From Artemia franciscana (Eukaryota; Arthropoda; Branchiopoda; Anostraca; Artemiidae): a stretch of 64,000 nucleotides of DNA. The notes beneath the pieces were generated by a model. That model saw only the letters and a list, made by a program, of their open reading frames with translations. It was not told the DNA's origin and ran no database searches. This document shows, piece after piece, positions 51,304-62,671 of the stretch; the stretch's first letter is position 1, and every line of letters begins with the position of its first letter. The DNA lies in NCBI RefSeq assembly GCF_032884065.1, contig NC_088867.1, forward strand, positions 58,478,675-58,542,674, read 5' to 3'. The translations under genes and the position numbers were made by a program.

Positions 51304-51600
51304 ATGGGGCTTTATCAGAGCATTGTACAGAAGGACCAGTGTTTTCAGCTGCAAATTGTTGCTCAGTCTTCTTTGTTACTCCAAGATTCCAGAATAGCTC
51401 CACTTCCAATTATTGGGTGTGATGCAGGAATGACAGGTTCTCATCAAGGAGGACTCCCTGGTCTAGCTTTCATCAGTAATTCTGGGAACGTCCGCTTTTG
51501 GAAGGATAATTTATCAAATAGCCTAAGTAAGAGGCTCTATGATAGATGGCCAATTGCTTTTAATACTTTAGGGTATACTCGGTCGGAACCAGAAGACTAA
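51304..51600 (+). other. Open frame of 98 codons, gene-like but unidentified
   Basis: Reads 'GCDAGMTGSHQGGLPGLAFI' then 'SNSGNVRFWKDNLSNSL', with balanced, non-repetitive composition. 'SGNVRFW' is reminiscent of a beta-propeller strand such as those of nucleoporins. Inside it, 'tgttttcag' (ends 51347) and 'gtaaga' (from 51526) could bound an exon of about 178 bp. Being in an intron of another gene on the same strand, it could be a retrocopy piece, an alternative exon or chance. I do not assign a function. Confidence 0.3.
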
Positions 51601-52790
51601 TTGCTTCTAAGATCTCATATGGTCAGCAGAATTTCAAATGGAAAGACAGGTCCGAGTACATTTACTTACAGCAAGCCGGACCAATGTAGTGGGTATCCCA
51701 ACATGGTCTGCTGTTTTTTTGCCAACCTCTGCCAAAAATGACCCTAACGCATTTGTAACGTTCCTTTCTTGTTGCATTCTCGCAATCAGCAAATTCCAAC
51801 TTCCATCAATATTTAAACCTTAATATTCGTGTATCTTTGCGCAAATCTTAATCTATCCTTTCTTCAATGCTCCGAGCCATTGAGATGACTTTAAAAGTGT
51901 TGATTAGTTATCATTTGGTATCTTAAGTACATAGTTGTTTTGACTGCTTTCCCGTCAGCTATGTCTCTGCTTAGCACCATCTGCTTTTCTTTCCTGATAT
52001 TGATTTAATGTTGCACACTTGTTTACGGGCTGAGGAGCAATGATAAATGTGCTTAAGGTACTGCAAATCTCTAGCCACATGGGTATTAAATGGAATGAAA
52101 CAGAATATTTTCTAGCAAATATTGTATCGCATTTCCTACAGAGAAATTCTCCATGGATTTTGAATTTTTAATCCTTTCAGCTATAGAGCAAAGGTCCATC
52201 ATTCTCACATGTTATTTTCTCTGTATCATTCAAGGTGTTCTACTGTAATATTCTACTGTATTTATTCAAACACTAACTGTTAAACAAAAGAGAACATGAA
52301 ACAGAACGTTTAATAATACGATGGGATAAGATATGTGTATATTTGTGTATGTGTATTATATTGTCTGCAGGGGGGGGGGGCATCAACTTTATAAGTAATG
52401 CATTTTATATACCAAATATTTTACAAAGTACCGGATATTCAGAAATTAGAGTTCATATGGTAGAAAAATACCCTTCTCACCAACCCTGAATTGTTAGTTA
52501 TTCAAAATTAATGATAATCTTTTAGTGATATTGATTTTTAATTTATTATCAAAGAATTTGACTAAATATTTAAATTCTGCTTAAACACAAATTGTAAATC
52601 AACATTTTAGTTCTTACGTAGAGCGTCTAAAAAAATACTTTACAACTGTTTTTGCAATTACAAATGTCGATAGTAAAACCATGTTGATCCAACACAAACA
52701 AAAACTAATTTGGAAAAGTAAGGCAATTTTCAAGACTAAGTACTATAAAGCAATACGTACGCAGTCTATGAATATCATGCCCCTCTATTT
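51601..52790. other. Intron 2, middle part
   Basis: No gene recognised. A G run of 10 sits at 52371-52380. Confidence 0.45.
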
Positions 52791-52799
52791 TATTGGCCC

Positions 52800-54010
52800 A
52801 AAGCAACCGTAATTTCCCCTTACGTTTGAAGCCTCTGTGAAAATCAAGCTTGTCCGCCTTTCTGCTGAAAATTTGGTGGTGGGGAAGGGGTTGTGGGACC
52901 CCATACTGCCTGTATGTATTTGATCACACTTATGAAAATTGATTTTATTGCAAACACTGTATTTTATGGCTATTTTTCTGCTAGAAATTTAGCCATGGAT
53001 GGAGAAGATGGGCTTCTGATTCACATCGATTTGCAATATAGTAAATTCTTGCATTCTTCTGGTTCAAATAAGCTGCTATATCCTACATTTCTACTAAAAA
53101 GCTGGTGGGAAGGGGCTTTAGAGAAGTTATGGCTCACATTACTCCTCTAATCTAATCATGTAGATAGAAACTATTTGCATGAATCTTGTTCAAGCAATAT
53201 GGAACATGTCTACTTAGGTGCTAAAAGGCTGCCAGTTATAGAATCAGGGTATTCTTATAGAGGCCGCTGGCTCACTTTGCTTTAATCACACAGATTTAAA
53301 ATCCTTACATAATTCCAAGTAGAATAAGGTGTACTTGCATTATATTATGGGAAAAATAAGGTGGTCCAGGTTGTTGCGGGGGAAACGGGCCTAATCTGTG
53401 CCTCCGATCATGTTGATTGAAAATTGTTTCCTGGCTTCAAGCCAAGCTAAGTGTCATGGGCATATCTTTTGATCAAGAATTTGACAAAGGGGGAGGGGGA
53501 CAGAGGAGATAGGATCTACGTGGGTGTTGCAACCATTCTGATTGAAAATAGTTAAATGACATTTCAGTAGTGTCAGATCAAAAATTATTCTGGTTTGAAT
53601 TTATGTTGCAAAACGCAGCTTGCCTACTTTTCTGCGGAAAAAGTTGGTTGAAAGGGATGACGGTTTTCCAATCACTCAAACTGAAAATACTTTAGAAAAA
53701 AAATTCAATGGCTCTAAAAAGGTGCTATATGCATATATTCTGTTGGTCAGTTAGTGGGAGGTGTGGTGTTGGAAGGACCAAGGACCCACTATAATTCTCA
53801 GTCCTGTAGATTGAAAGTCATTGTGCTTCAAAGAACAATCAACATGCTTCATTTTCTGCTAAAATGTATAATTCTAGGAGGGGAAGTGGCATATGAAGGG
53901 CTATGGGCCCAACTTATGCTTCCAATAGCGAAGATTTAAAATTAAACGTATTTCCGCTTAAAACATGGTACACCATGACAATCTTCCTGGCAAAAATTCG
54001 GTGGTGAGCG
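52800..54010. repeat. Diverged ~125-bp tandem repeat, about 7-9 units
   Basis: The anchor 'aatcatgtagattgaaaat' and its variants lie at about 53154, 53284, 53406, 53531, 53670, 53800 and 53924, spaced 122-139 bp. Each is preceded by 'ggtggg(a)gggg...gggccca'-like text and followed by 'ttcaagcaa...acatg'-like text. Earlier weak units lie near 52820 and 52922. The units are strongly diverged, so the array is old. Confidence 0.7.
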
Positions 54011-54195
54011 TGAGGGAGAGAGAGAAAGATTCATCTACACAAATTTGTTTTTTTAACTTTGTATTGGTTATTCATTCTAATTTATATTCGTTTTGTCTCT
54101 CATTTAGTCGTTCATAGCAGTTTCCTCTCACGTTCAGCTTAATTTATTATGCAACTTTATTTCTACTCAATTTAGAAGCAAAAAGCCTGCTTCGC

Positions 54196-54223
54196 CACAA
54201 AAAGCCTTTGCAGGCTTTTTGTG
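54196..54223. repeat. Perfect 12-bp hairpin
   Basis: CACAAAAAGCCT (54196-54207) pairs with AGGCTTTTTGTG (54212-54223) around a TTGC loop. A second small one, 'ggggacttcggcccc', follows at about 54246-54260. The context with 'tgcttcgcttgct' repeats resembles a mobile element end. Confidence 0.8.
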
Positions 54224-54417
54224 GCCTTGCTTTGTGTGCTTCGCTTGCTACTGGGGACTTCGGCCCCTGTGAGCTTTTTATTATGAGGGTATTTCCTGTG
54301 TAAATAAATGATTGTTACTGTGAGATAATTTTACCCCTTGTTGTTTCAAAATAGTTGTGCTGAGAATGTCTCGTTTCTAACTTAGTAGTTTTGCAGTTTA
54401 CTCTCACCCCGTCAATG

Positions 54418-55691
54418 TCAAATCCACCTCATAGGATCATGCTAGTCTCCCAACCTATAGGGCTTTTGAACCCTACCTGGCATCATATGAACTTTTTTAG
54501 GTCGCCAATAGAATCCAAATGACTGAAAGGTCCGGAAATGTTTTCATTTTTAGATTTATTGAACTGGTTTATTTGAATATTATTGAACTGGTTTCAATAT
54601 TTTTTGAGTTTCAAAAATATTGAAACTCAATATTTTTGAAATATTATTGAACTGGTTTAAACCGCATTATTGAACTGGTCCCTGGTCTGGATTGCTGGAA
54701 TTAAAATTAAGTAATTACCAGAACTTTCATTGGATGTAGTAAACAATATGGCAGATACATTTTTTTTTAGCTAGAAAAGAAATCAAGACGAGAGCAAAAA
54801 TAGCCATCAGGGGTCTTATTTTTTTGGGGGGGGGGGGCAATTGCCGCCCCAGACTTTGGAACATACCGTCCTTATGGCATTTTCATCGAAAAGTACCTTT
54901 TTTTTCATTGAGCGAAATCAAAATTTCATAATCCACCTCATAGGATCCACGAAATCCACCTCATAGGATCATGCTAGTCTTCCACCCTATAGGGCTTTTG
55001 AACCCTACCTGGCATCATATGAACTTTTTTAGGTCGCCAATAGAATCCAAATGACCGAAAGGTCCGGAAATGTTTTCATTTTTAGATTTTCATCATCTCC
55101 ATTAGCTTGATCGTATGCAGTATTCAGTTCAACAACTGTGTGGAGACAATATTTTAAAATTCCCTCATTGACTCACTATCTTTTTTTTTTAAGCTTCAGA
55201 TTTCCGTTTCTGTGGCGGGTCACAGAGGATCGATTGCTGTCTCGCATCCTTTAGGAACATTGTTAAAAAGAGGAAATAGATGTGAGTCTACACTTTTTCA
55301 CGAAGAAGGAGAACATAGGTAAGAAGTTTGCTTGGGTGTTTTTCAATGTAAGAGAGGTAGGGAGGGGATTATATTTATACGTCTAAAATGGAATATGGGA
55401 AAACAGTTTTACGGTTCTGTTGATGTACTTACAGCAATGGATCTCAAGGAACTGCTTTCCTATAGGTCCATTGTGTGGTTAGGTAATTACAGAACTTTCA
55501 TTGGATGAAGTAAACAATATGACAGATACATTTTTTTTTAGCTAGAAAAGAAATCAAGACGAGAGCAAAAATAGGCATCAGGGGTCTTATTTGGGGGGGG
55601 GGGCAATTGCCGCCCCAGACTTTGGAACATACCGTCCTTATGGCATTTTCATTGAAAAATACCTTTTTTTTCATTGAGCGAAATCAAAAAA
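54418..55691. repeat. Interleaved direct repeats around exon 3
   Basis: Block F occurs at 54418-54560 and 54950-55091 ('ccacctcataggatcatgct' to 'aaaggtccggaaatgttttc'). Block G occurs at 54708-54925 and 55478-55691 ('ttcattggatg(t/a)agtaaac' to 'tcattgagcgaaatcaaaa'). Both pairs are about 95% identical by eye. The order is F, G, F, exon 3, G. Confidence 0.85.
55194..55318 (+). CDS. Unrecognised host gene, exon 3
   Basis: The acceptor is the strong polypyrimidine tract 'tctttttttttt' plus 'aag' at 55191-55193; the donor 'gtaaga' starts at 55319. The peptide is '(LQ)ISVSVAGHRGSIAVSHP' then 'LGTLLKRGNRCESTLFHEEG' and 'EH', leaving AG to complete Arg with the first G of exon 4. The alternating hydrophobic pattern suggests beta strands. 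A second in-frame acceptor, 'cttcag', at 55194-55199 would drop only Leu-Gln, so two isoforms are possible. Phase fits both neighbours. The exon sits between highly similar duplicated blocks (54418-55691). Confidence 0.85.
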
Positions 55692-55964
55692 AAGAATAGA
55701 ATTGTCCCCCCCTCCTAGGTTTTTAAAAATACACCGCCTCCCTCCTCTCACACTACATTTTCGCGAATTGGCGTCTCGGATAGGTATTGGTAGTAACTAT
55801 GAAATGCAGAAATTCCTTCACAATGAAGAACAATATTGACTCAACTAACATAAATGTACTGTAACCCCCTTGGGTACAAAACCAGAGAGAGACTACCAGA
55901 ACTGTAATAACTGTGGGAATAATGGAAACAGGGCTAAAGCGTTTCAACAAACAGAAAAATTTTC
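55692..55964. other. Intron 3, first part
   Basis: C-rich start ('ttgtcccccctcctagg'), otherwise nothing recognised. Confidence 0.45.
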
Positions 55965-56160
55965 CAATGCCTATGGCCATATCCAGTATTTTTGTCTTGG
56001 GGGGATTTTTTGGGGGTATGAAACATTTGAAAAAATACATCAAGAATTCTTTTAATATTCATTGTTTTACTTTTTACAAGTTGGACATTTTTTTTGGGGG
56101 GTGTGTGGAGGGGAGGGGGAGTTCAAACCCGATAACCTCCCTGCCCCTTGATACTACCTT
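55965..56160. repeat. G-run interspersed repeat family C, fuller copy
   Basis: 'ggccatatccagtatttttg', G runs, 'ttttacaagttggaca', then 'ttcaaacccgataacctccc'. Same order as at 35053. Confidence 0.65.
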
Positions 56161-56330
56161 GCCAGTAGTTACGAATTATAGATACCTTGGAGATATTTTG
56201 GATTGAGGGTCAAATAGGAAGATAGGTCTGCGACCTAATATTAGAACACTGGAACCCACAGTAATGACAGTTTTTGAGTGTGGTTCTGAAACGTAGGCTC
56301 TTCAAAAGGCTGATGAATATGTAATATCAC
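56155..56330 (+). pseudogene. LINE C-terminal relic
   Basis: Reads 'VTNYRYLGDILD', a stop, then 'RTLEPTVMTVFECGSET' and 'ALQKADEYV', aligning with 'FTYLGSIISE' to 'AKVMTVVKYGSEAWALRKAD' of the LINE at 11.6-14.7 kb. Decayed by stops and a short deletion. Confidence 0.7.
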
Positions 56331-56379
56331 ATATATTATTACTGGCCAGAGTGAGGCAAGGGCCATACTAAAGGGCCGA

Positions 56380-57540
56380 AGACCCAAGCAAGCGGAGGGA
56401 GGTGACCAAAAGCATGCCTAGTCAAAAGACCCACAAAGTGGTCCTTTTTGTCAAGTATATCTAGATTCTAGCAGAAGACCCTGCTTCACCGGCTCCTTTG
56501 TCTGTAAAAAACCGGCTTTGCTGGTTTTGCTGTTTACTTCTGCTCGCATGGGTATTCAACCCTCGGAAATATAGCATGATACTACCTTCCTATAACGACA
56601 GTTGGGAGTCCTGTCCTCGGAAACTCATTATTATGATGGCATATTTCGTTCTCTCTGGGGATGGTCAGGCCTTCAGCACCAGGAAACTTGTTATCATGAT
56701 GTTATATTTATTTATTTATTTATTTTTAGTTGCTATATTTAGAATTTTTGTGTTTTATATGTTTTCTAATTCTAAAATTATTCTGCGTTGGCCTTATTTG
56801 TCATGTGTCTAACTTCATTAGTTCAGCTTATTTTTTAGTGTACATACACACACAAGGATGCTTGATTTATGCATATAGACTGGAAGAAGAGCCAATTTGG
56901 CCGGCTTTTTGTCGTCTTCATTCCCTCGAAACAGCCCAGGCGGCAGTTTCGGTGAGTCTAAAGCCCTCGGCCTATCCCGCTTGTTATCATGATGTTATGT
57001 TTCCCCACTTTACTTTGTTCTTAAAATTCTTCTCATTTTTATTTTCATGGAATTTTTCATATTTTAATAATCTTAAAACATTTCTACATCAATTTTCATA
57101 TATTTAAGTTGATTTGAGGGTGTTTTATAATGCAGCCTATATCTAGCCTTTGGGCTTTAAATGCTTGTTATCGTGACGTCACACTACTGTTTTTTTTTTC
57201 TTTTTTTGTGTTTTCGTTTAAATTCTTTGGATATTTTAATTTTATCCTTACGACTCCAAAACTAATCTGCATCTGTTTTCACAATTCTAAGTCAATTTGT
57301 TTAGACTAGATTTGATATGCGTATTTAGGTATACTAGTAAGGAGTCAGCCTCGGTGGTTATTTCGCTAGTAAGAACCGGTTTTGCCGAATTTTCGTCGTC
57401 CATTTCGGCTCGCTCGAGTATTCGTCCATCGTGAATATGGTCAAATGTTGCCACCCTCAGCTCACTTTCCTCACTGAGGGTGGCAGCTCAGACCTTTGGC
57501 GCTCTACGCTTGTTATCTGCCCATCATACTTGTCTTTTCT
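56380..57540. repeat. Cluster of diverged repeats with 'cttgttatcatgatgttat'
   Basis: 'cttgttatcatgatgttata' occurs near 56688, 'cttgttatcatgatgttatg' near 56981, 'cttgttatcgtgacgtcaca' near 57164 and 'cttgttatctgcccatcata' near 57511. Each is preceded by 'ccctcgg' or 'ggc(t/g)tt' text. 'aaaccggctttgctggtttt' (56509) is a small hairpin recalled by 'gaaccggttttgccgaattt' (57374). The last unit runs up to the acceptor of exon 4. Confidence 0.6.
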
Positions 57541-57564
57541 ATATTTTTTTTTATATCATTCAAG

Positions 57565-57757
57565 GTATGTGAAGTTTTGGCATATGGGCATAAGTTTTGG
57601 CCTTAACAGACAAGGAATAGCGTATCTACTTGACAAAGGAGGAGTCAGAACCAAATTTGATACGTTTAATGCTTTTCGAGACGACATGATTACCAAGGTC
57701 TCAGAGGAAACAAAAATGTTTAGGCAAGATGTATATGCTGGCAAAAATCAAATCCAA
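57565..57757 (+). CDS. Unrecognised host gene, exon 4
   Basis: The acceptor 'ttatatcattcaag' ends at 57564 and the donor 'gtgagt' starts at 57758. The first G completes Arg with exon 3; 64 whole codons follow, so it ends on a codon boundary. The peptide is 'YVKFWHMGISFGLNRQGIAY', 'LLDKGGVRTKFDTFNAFRDD' and 'MITKVSEETKMFRQDV', ending 'KNQIQ'. 'VKFWHMGISF' and 'YLLDKGGVRT' look like the conserved core of the protein. From memory similar text occurs in uncharacterised insect proteins (VKFWH.GISF followed by LVDTAGTR), but this cannot be verified here. Confidence 0.88.
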
Positions 57758-59527
57758 GTGAGTATAAACAATTTTTCATCGCGTGACTGTAAAAAGGGAT
57801 GCTCAACATAAGTATTGGCATTAAGCTCAGACCTTTCTAAACTTTTCAAAAAAAACTAATTTTTCATCAAAATGCTAATCTTGAGGAATCAGATTTTTTT
57901 TTCTTTTTTATCAGCAGTGTATTGTACCATAGAACATTCCCTGAATATTTTGCCGAGAGTATGTTTTAAAATAGGACTAAATGTGCCGCTACAATTATTC
58001 CTAAAATCTAGCCATAAAGTTTTCTCATCACAATACAATACTAAGATATATAATTTTTTCGTAGTTGAAACAGATATTGAATTCAGCAAAATCTATGACA
58101 GTGAAAGCAAGATTTCGTTTTGCATTTGTTGAACTTACCTACAACACTGTCATTTCATAACCTGAACAATTTTTTGCTTTTCTTTTGCTGTCAAAATCAT
58201 TTTCTTCGTATCAAGGCCTCGGCTGATCTTTTTCTTATAAGTAGTCACATCACATAATAATACAAATTGTAATTGTTGCTAGACTTTATTCTTTCTTTAT
58301 AATTTTCTGGGAAAAGTATTTTGGGGTGACCTACGTTGGTAGCTGTCTCGTTCAATCGTTATTGGTATTGCTAACACTACCCCTCGGAGGAAGCTCCTAT
58401 ATCCTTTAAATTCTTCCCTGTGACCTCTTCCTACCCATTCTGAGGATGATTTTTAGCTCTCTAATCCTTTTTTAAGTGCTTTTATTGATGCCTTTTTTAG
58501 CCCTCTGATGGGCCGGTCAAGCAGCATTATCTTTGGAAATATGTCCTTCTTTATGCCTAAAAGATGGCTTAGCCATCTTCTTTCAGTGATTACGTAAATT
58601 AAAAGACCTCGAGAGAGGGAAAGAGCCATTATTATATGAAATCTAGACAAAAGATGACCTCTCTGGTAAAAAGTAAAGAAAACTGGTTGTGTTGCCTCTT
58701 AAGAAAGGATTCACACGCTGTAGAACAAAGGAGAAAATAAAAATATCAAATATCTATTTATTTCCTTTTTTATGACCTGCTGAAAGTCAAACTATCTACC
58801 AAAGAATATGTGAAAACTTGTAATTGGCACTAGTATTGAAAACAAATTCACCAGCGCCATCTACCATAACGACTTTTTGGACCCAAAACCGTTGTATACC
58901 ATATTTTCAGGCACTTTTCGTATTTTCAGGAGGGTAAAGAACAGCACTAAAACTTAAAACTGGCCCTAGGTATCGAAGATCAAATTAAAATCTGCGTTCG
59001 TTGTCGCCATCCTTTGCTCTTATGTATAGATGAATCTGTCATTAGAAGACCTCTGGACAAAGGACTATTTTGATAGTTTTGTATTTTAGAGTCTAAAAAT
59101 CTACGAAAAAAAAAATAAAAAATTCAGTCCAGTTAAATGATCAACTCAGCAATTTTCCTCCTCCCTCTCTCCGAAAGTTGGCGTTTTGTTGTTGTTCTTT
59201 TTTTTATTTAATATAAAGGTAAAAGAATCAGTGAACTTTAACCATATGACTTTTCACGTCCTAACCTTAGGCATTCAAGGTGAAAACGAATTTGATCCCA
59301 TTCCTTGTGTACAATGCTAGCAATGAAAACACAGAATGTGAGCAAAAATAGAATGAAAAAATGCAGTAAAATATAAAATAGAATGCATGCTTGGAGTATG
59401 AAAAAACATAGAATGGGTCGTAAATTGCTCCCGAAGGCCTTTTTTTATTGCTAACATTATTTATTACCAAATAACACACACAAAAAAAGAAATTGATAAA
59501 GATAACCAATTTATTTCTTCTTTCTAG
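57758..59527. other. Intron 4
   Basis: No gene recognised. 'ttagctgccttttttagccctctgatgg'-type text around 58480-58660 faintly recalls LINE-derived sequence on the minus strand ('ITERRWLSHLLGIKKD') but is too short to assign. Confidence 0.4.
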
Positions 59528-59700
59528 TCTGCAATCCAAGAAGAGTCAATAAATATGAAGAGAGAAATGGTTGCCAAAAGTCCTGACGGTCAAATCAGCA
59601 TCCAATCTCATGATTTTGTCTTTTATTTACTCTCAACTGGAGAGCAAGTCTGGTGGACCAAAACTTTAACGATCGTTAAAAGGGAAGGCGGGACACTAGA
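59528..59700 (+). CDS. Unrecognised host gene, exon 5
   Basis: The acceptor 'atttcttctttctag' ends at 59527 and the donor 'gtaagt' begins at 59701. It opens on a codon boundary and ends with GA, completed by A of exon 6 to Glu. The peptide is 'SAIQEESINMKREMVAKSPD', 'GQISIQSHDFVFYLLSTGEQ', 'VWWTKTLTIVKREGGTL'. Alternating beta-strand-like pattern with a charged start. No catalytic motif or zinc ligand set is visible. Confidence 0.88.
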
Positions 59701-59894
59701 GTAAGTTATTAATATATTTGTATGTCTGTTCTATCTGTCATCAGTCTTATACTAAAACTAGCCAATTTTATTGGCCAGAAATTTCTCTCAATTTGTTATG
59801 ATTTTTTCATGTGTTATTGTTATTTGATAACTTGGAAAATTAAAAAAAAACTTTCTTTTTCATTATTCATTATTCTGATAATTAAACAAAAAAA

Positions 59895-60205
59895 AAAGTT
59901 TTTTCCACTGAAAGTAAGGTGCAACATTAAGACTTAAAACAAACAGAAATTAATGCGTATCTGAGGGAGTGGCTCCCTAGTCAATACCTCGCTCTTTATG
60001 CTAAAATTTGAATTTTGCTCCAATTCTTCAAGAATGACCATGAATCACAAAGGTCATTTAATTAGAACAGACAGCTCTTTTGAAAGTACTAAAAAAAAAT
60101 TTTGCGTTAAGACCGATGTTTTGACTTGAGGGGCGGACCCCTATACAAATTAATTTCTGTTCGTTTTAAGTTTTAATGTTGCTCCTCACTTTCAGCTGAT
60201 AAAAC
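59895..60205. repeat. Fold-back element family B, third copy
   Basis: Left arm 'gtaaggtgcaacattaagac' to 'ctcgctctttatgctaaaat', right arm 'ttttgcgttaagaccgatgt' to 'taatgttgctcctcactttc'. The loop includes 'tgaatcacaaaggtcattt', the reverse complement of the 1310-1560 loop. Directly followed by repeat A, an arrangement that may also hold at the left window edge. Confidence 0.7.
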
Positions 60206-60235
60206 TTGCTTTTCTTTATTTAATTACTGATCATT

Positions 60236-60990
60236 TTTTAAAAGATTCTGGGAAATCCGGTGCCCCCATCTTAGAAATGTCCATTCCCCCTTTAAGTCAT
60301 CGTCCATGGGAAGATCCTCCCCCGTAATCCCCGACCCCCCCCCCCACAAGAAAAAATCCCTTCTGAAAACGTCTGCACACTTCCCAATAACCAATACTAA
60401 ATGTAAACAGTAGACAAAGTTCATAAATTGCAGCCCTTTCCCTGGGGACTGTGGGGGATTCAGTCATCCTCAAAGACATAGGTATTGGATTTTTGACTAT
60501 GCTGAACAAAATGACTATCTCAAGATTTTGATCGGGGGACCTTGAGAAAAATAAGCGCGGGAGGGGGCCTAGTTGTCCTCTAATTTTTTGGTCATTTAAA
60601 AAGGGCACTAAAACTTCTAATTTCTGTTTGAATGAGCCCTTTCGCGATATTCTAGGACCACTGGATCAATACAATCATCCCTGAGAAAAAGAAACACGTA
60701 AACACGCATCGGTGATCTTTCGTAAGGCAAAAAATACAAAATTCCATATTTTTGCAGATAGGAGCTGGTAACCTCTAGATTAGGGCTTTCTGATACGCTG
60801 AATTTGATGGTGTGATTTTCATTAAGATTATGTGACTTTTAAGGCGTGTTTTTCCATTTTTTTCGAAAATAAGACATTGACTGACGAAAGAGGCACAGTT
60901 TAGACGTTTTTCGTGACGAAGCTTTCTTAAAATGGGAGGAGGCCTAACCAATTGTAAATATTCAAATATGGACAAAATTTCACCTAAAAG
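60236..60990. repeat. Interspersed repeat family A, copy 2
   Basis: Matches 55-770: 'aaaacgtctgcacacttccc', 'ccctggggactgtggggga', 'acaaaatgactatctcaaga' and 'aatttgatggtgtgattttc'. A C-run at 60336-60345 varies between copies. Non-coding. Confidence 0.75.
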
Positions 60991-62671
60991 AATTTCTAAG
61001 CTGGGGCTACAAATAGAGTTTCCTTTTTTTAAAACTGATTTGGTGGACCTTATAGTATAAATATCAAATGAAAATTAGTGACTCTTTTGCTCACCCTTAG
61101 GCTCCCTGAGTTCACTGTTTTCTTTTTTTTCTCTCTCTCTCATGCCGTGAAGATTACTTGGTAACCTTGTAGCAATATCTGCCTTTTCTTTGCTGACACA
61201 AACTTTTCCTTATATGTTCTTTCATCGTTTTCCTACTTCTTTTCTCCCAGTTTTCCCCTCCCCTAGAAAATCCTCGCTTTAGCTTTAATAAATGCAAATT
61301 GATTTTAGAAGAATGTACCGAAAATAAATAATATCTCTGTGTCGTTTTTAGTGATCAAAATTATTGGTCAGTATCTTAATTTTTTATGATAAATTGAATC
61401 GATTCCAAAGAAAAAATGAATATTTTCAGACCAATTTCAATTGCAGTATTAACTATAATAAGATTAGACCTGGTAAGCAATTAGCCTTTAAAAGCTCTTC
61501 ACTTAAAATAAAAGTTTGAAATGACATTCACTGTCTTATTTTTATTCAGTTACCCTTTCATCGTTACTTAGGAAGGGTCTTCTTCATTTAGTTTCAGTGT
61601 TTGTTTTAAGGTTTGTTTGGTATCAGCATTTCAGTATATGAGCAGTGCATCTGCAGACGATAGTCACTGTATATGAGATCAAAATATTCAAGGTTTTTCA
61701 CTGTATAATAAAAGGATTTATCCCTATTTGAACTGTTATTTGTGCAATATTGTTCTGTGTACTTTTATCTGTATTTTTACTAGTTTATTCTGCACTGAAG
61801 ACGGTCGAGTGGAGGTCTATGGGTCCTTGAAAATGGATCTAAAAAGGTTTTAATGGAAACCTTGATAATAAGTTGCCATATCTAGGGGAATATGGTTCCC
61901 TGACTGGTATGAAAGCTGGTATGAAATGATGATAGATTGTAATTTTTGAGCCTATAAATGTAGCTATTTAATTTCACGCCATTCCGCCATGGTTTGAGTG
62001 CTTGCAACTCTGATAATTTATAATCAAAATTTAAGCTTATTAGTTTTATCCAAGTTTGAGTCAATACTGTGTGGATGCTGGTCCAAATATCAATAATTAT
62101 CTGTTGGAAAATCTTTTCAAAAAGCTGTCCACACCCTCTAAACAAGTAATAAATATTGTCTTCTGAATCAAGACGGAAAAGGACGGTTTTAAAAACAGTA
62201 AGTTCTTCTTCTTTCTTTTTTACTTTTATAGCCATAAGTTGTGCAATGGTTGTCCTTGCGTAGTGCCTGCTTACAGTCTCACATTCCTTCTAAGGTTCTT
62301 TTCAAGGTGTTGACGGCTGAATAAAAGGTGCTGTTTTTTTCTTTTATTCTCACCAGAAGAAGTAAACCAATTTTCAAATAGAAAAACCCTTATACGTCCT
62401 ACCAAATTTTGATGCTTCTGTTATGTAAAAAACCTAACAGGTTTTCGATAAGAATGCTATGATATAGCTTATTGCATAAGATACGTAGGCCTACTCATAT
62501 TGGTAATATGATTTATACATTTGCCTGCACAATGCTTCAACTTAGACCAGTTGGCCTCCATAATTTCTTGAGGCCTATTCTGATGGTCTGTGTGTGCTCA
62601 ACTGTATTAAGGAATATAATGGGTATTTTACCGAAACCTTTGGTTATGAGGCTCATAAACGGTTGTGTAAT
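60991..62671. other. Intron 5, middle part
   Basis: No gene or repeat recognised; the minus-strand ORF at 61882-62235 has no known motif. Confidence 0.45.

Noticed and set aside
54196-54223. Rho-independent transcription terminator
   Set aside because: Hairpin plus T-rich look, but the window is eukaryotic and no transcript ends are implied here.
58453-58650. LINE fragment on the minus strand
   Set aside because: 'RRWLSHLLGI' only loosely recalls the 'RLRWLGHVLRM' block and nothing around it supports the call.
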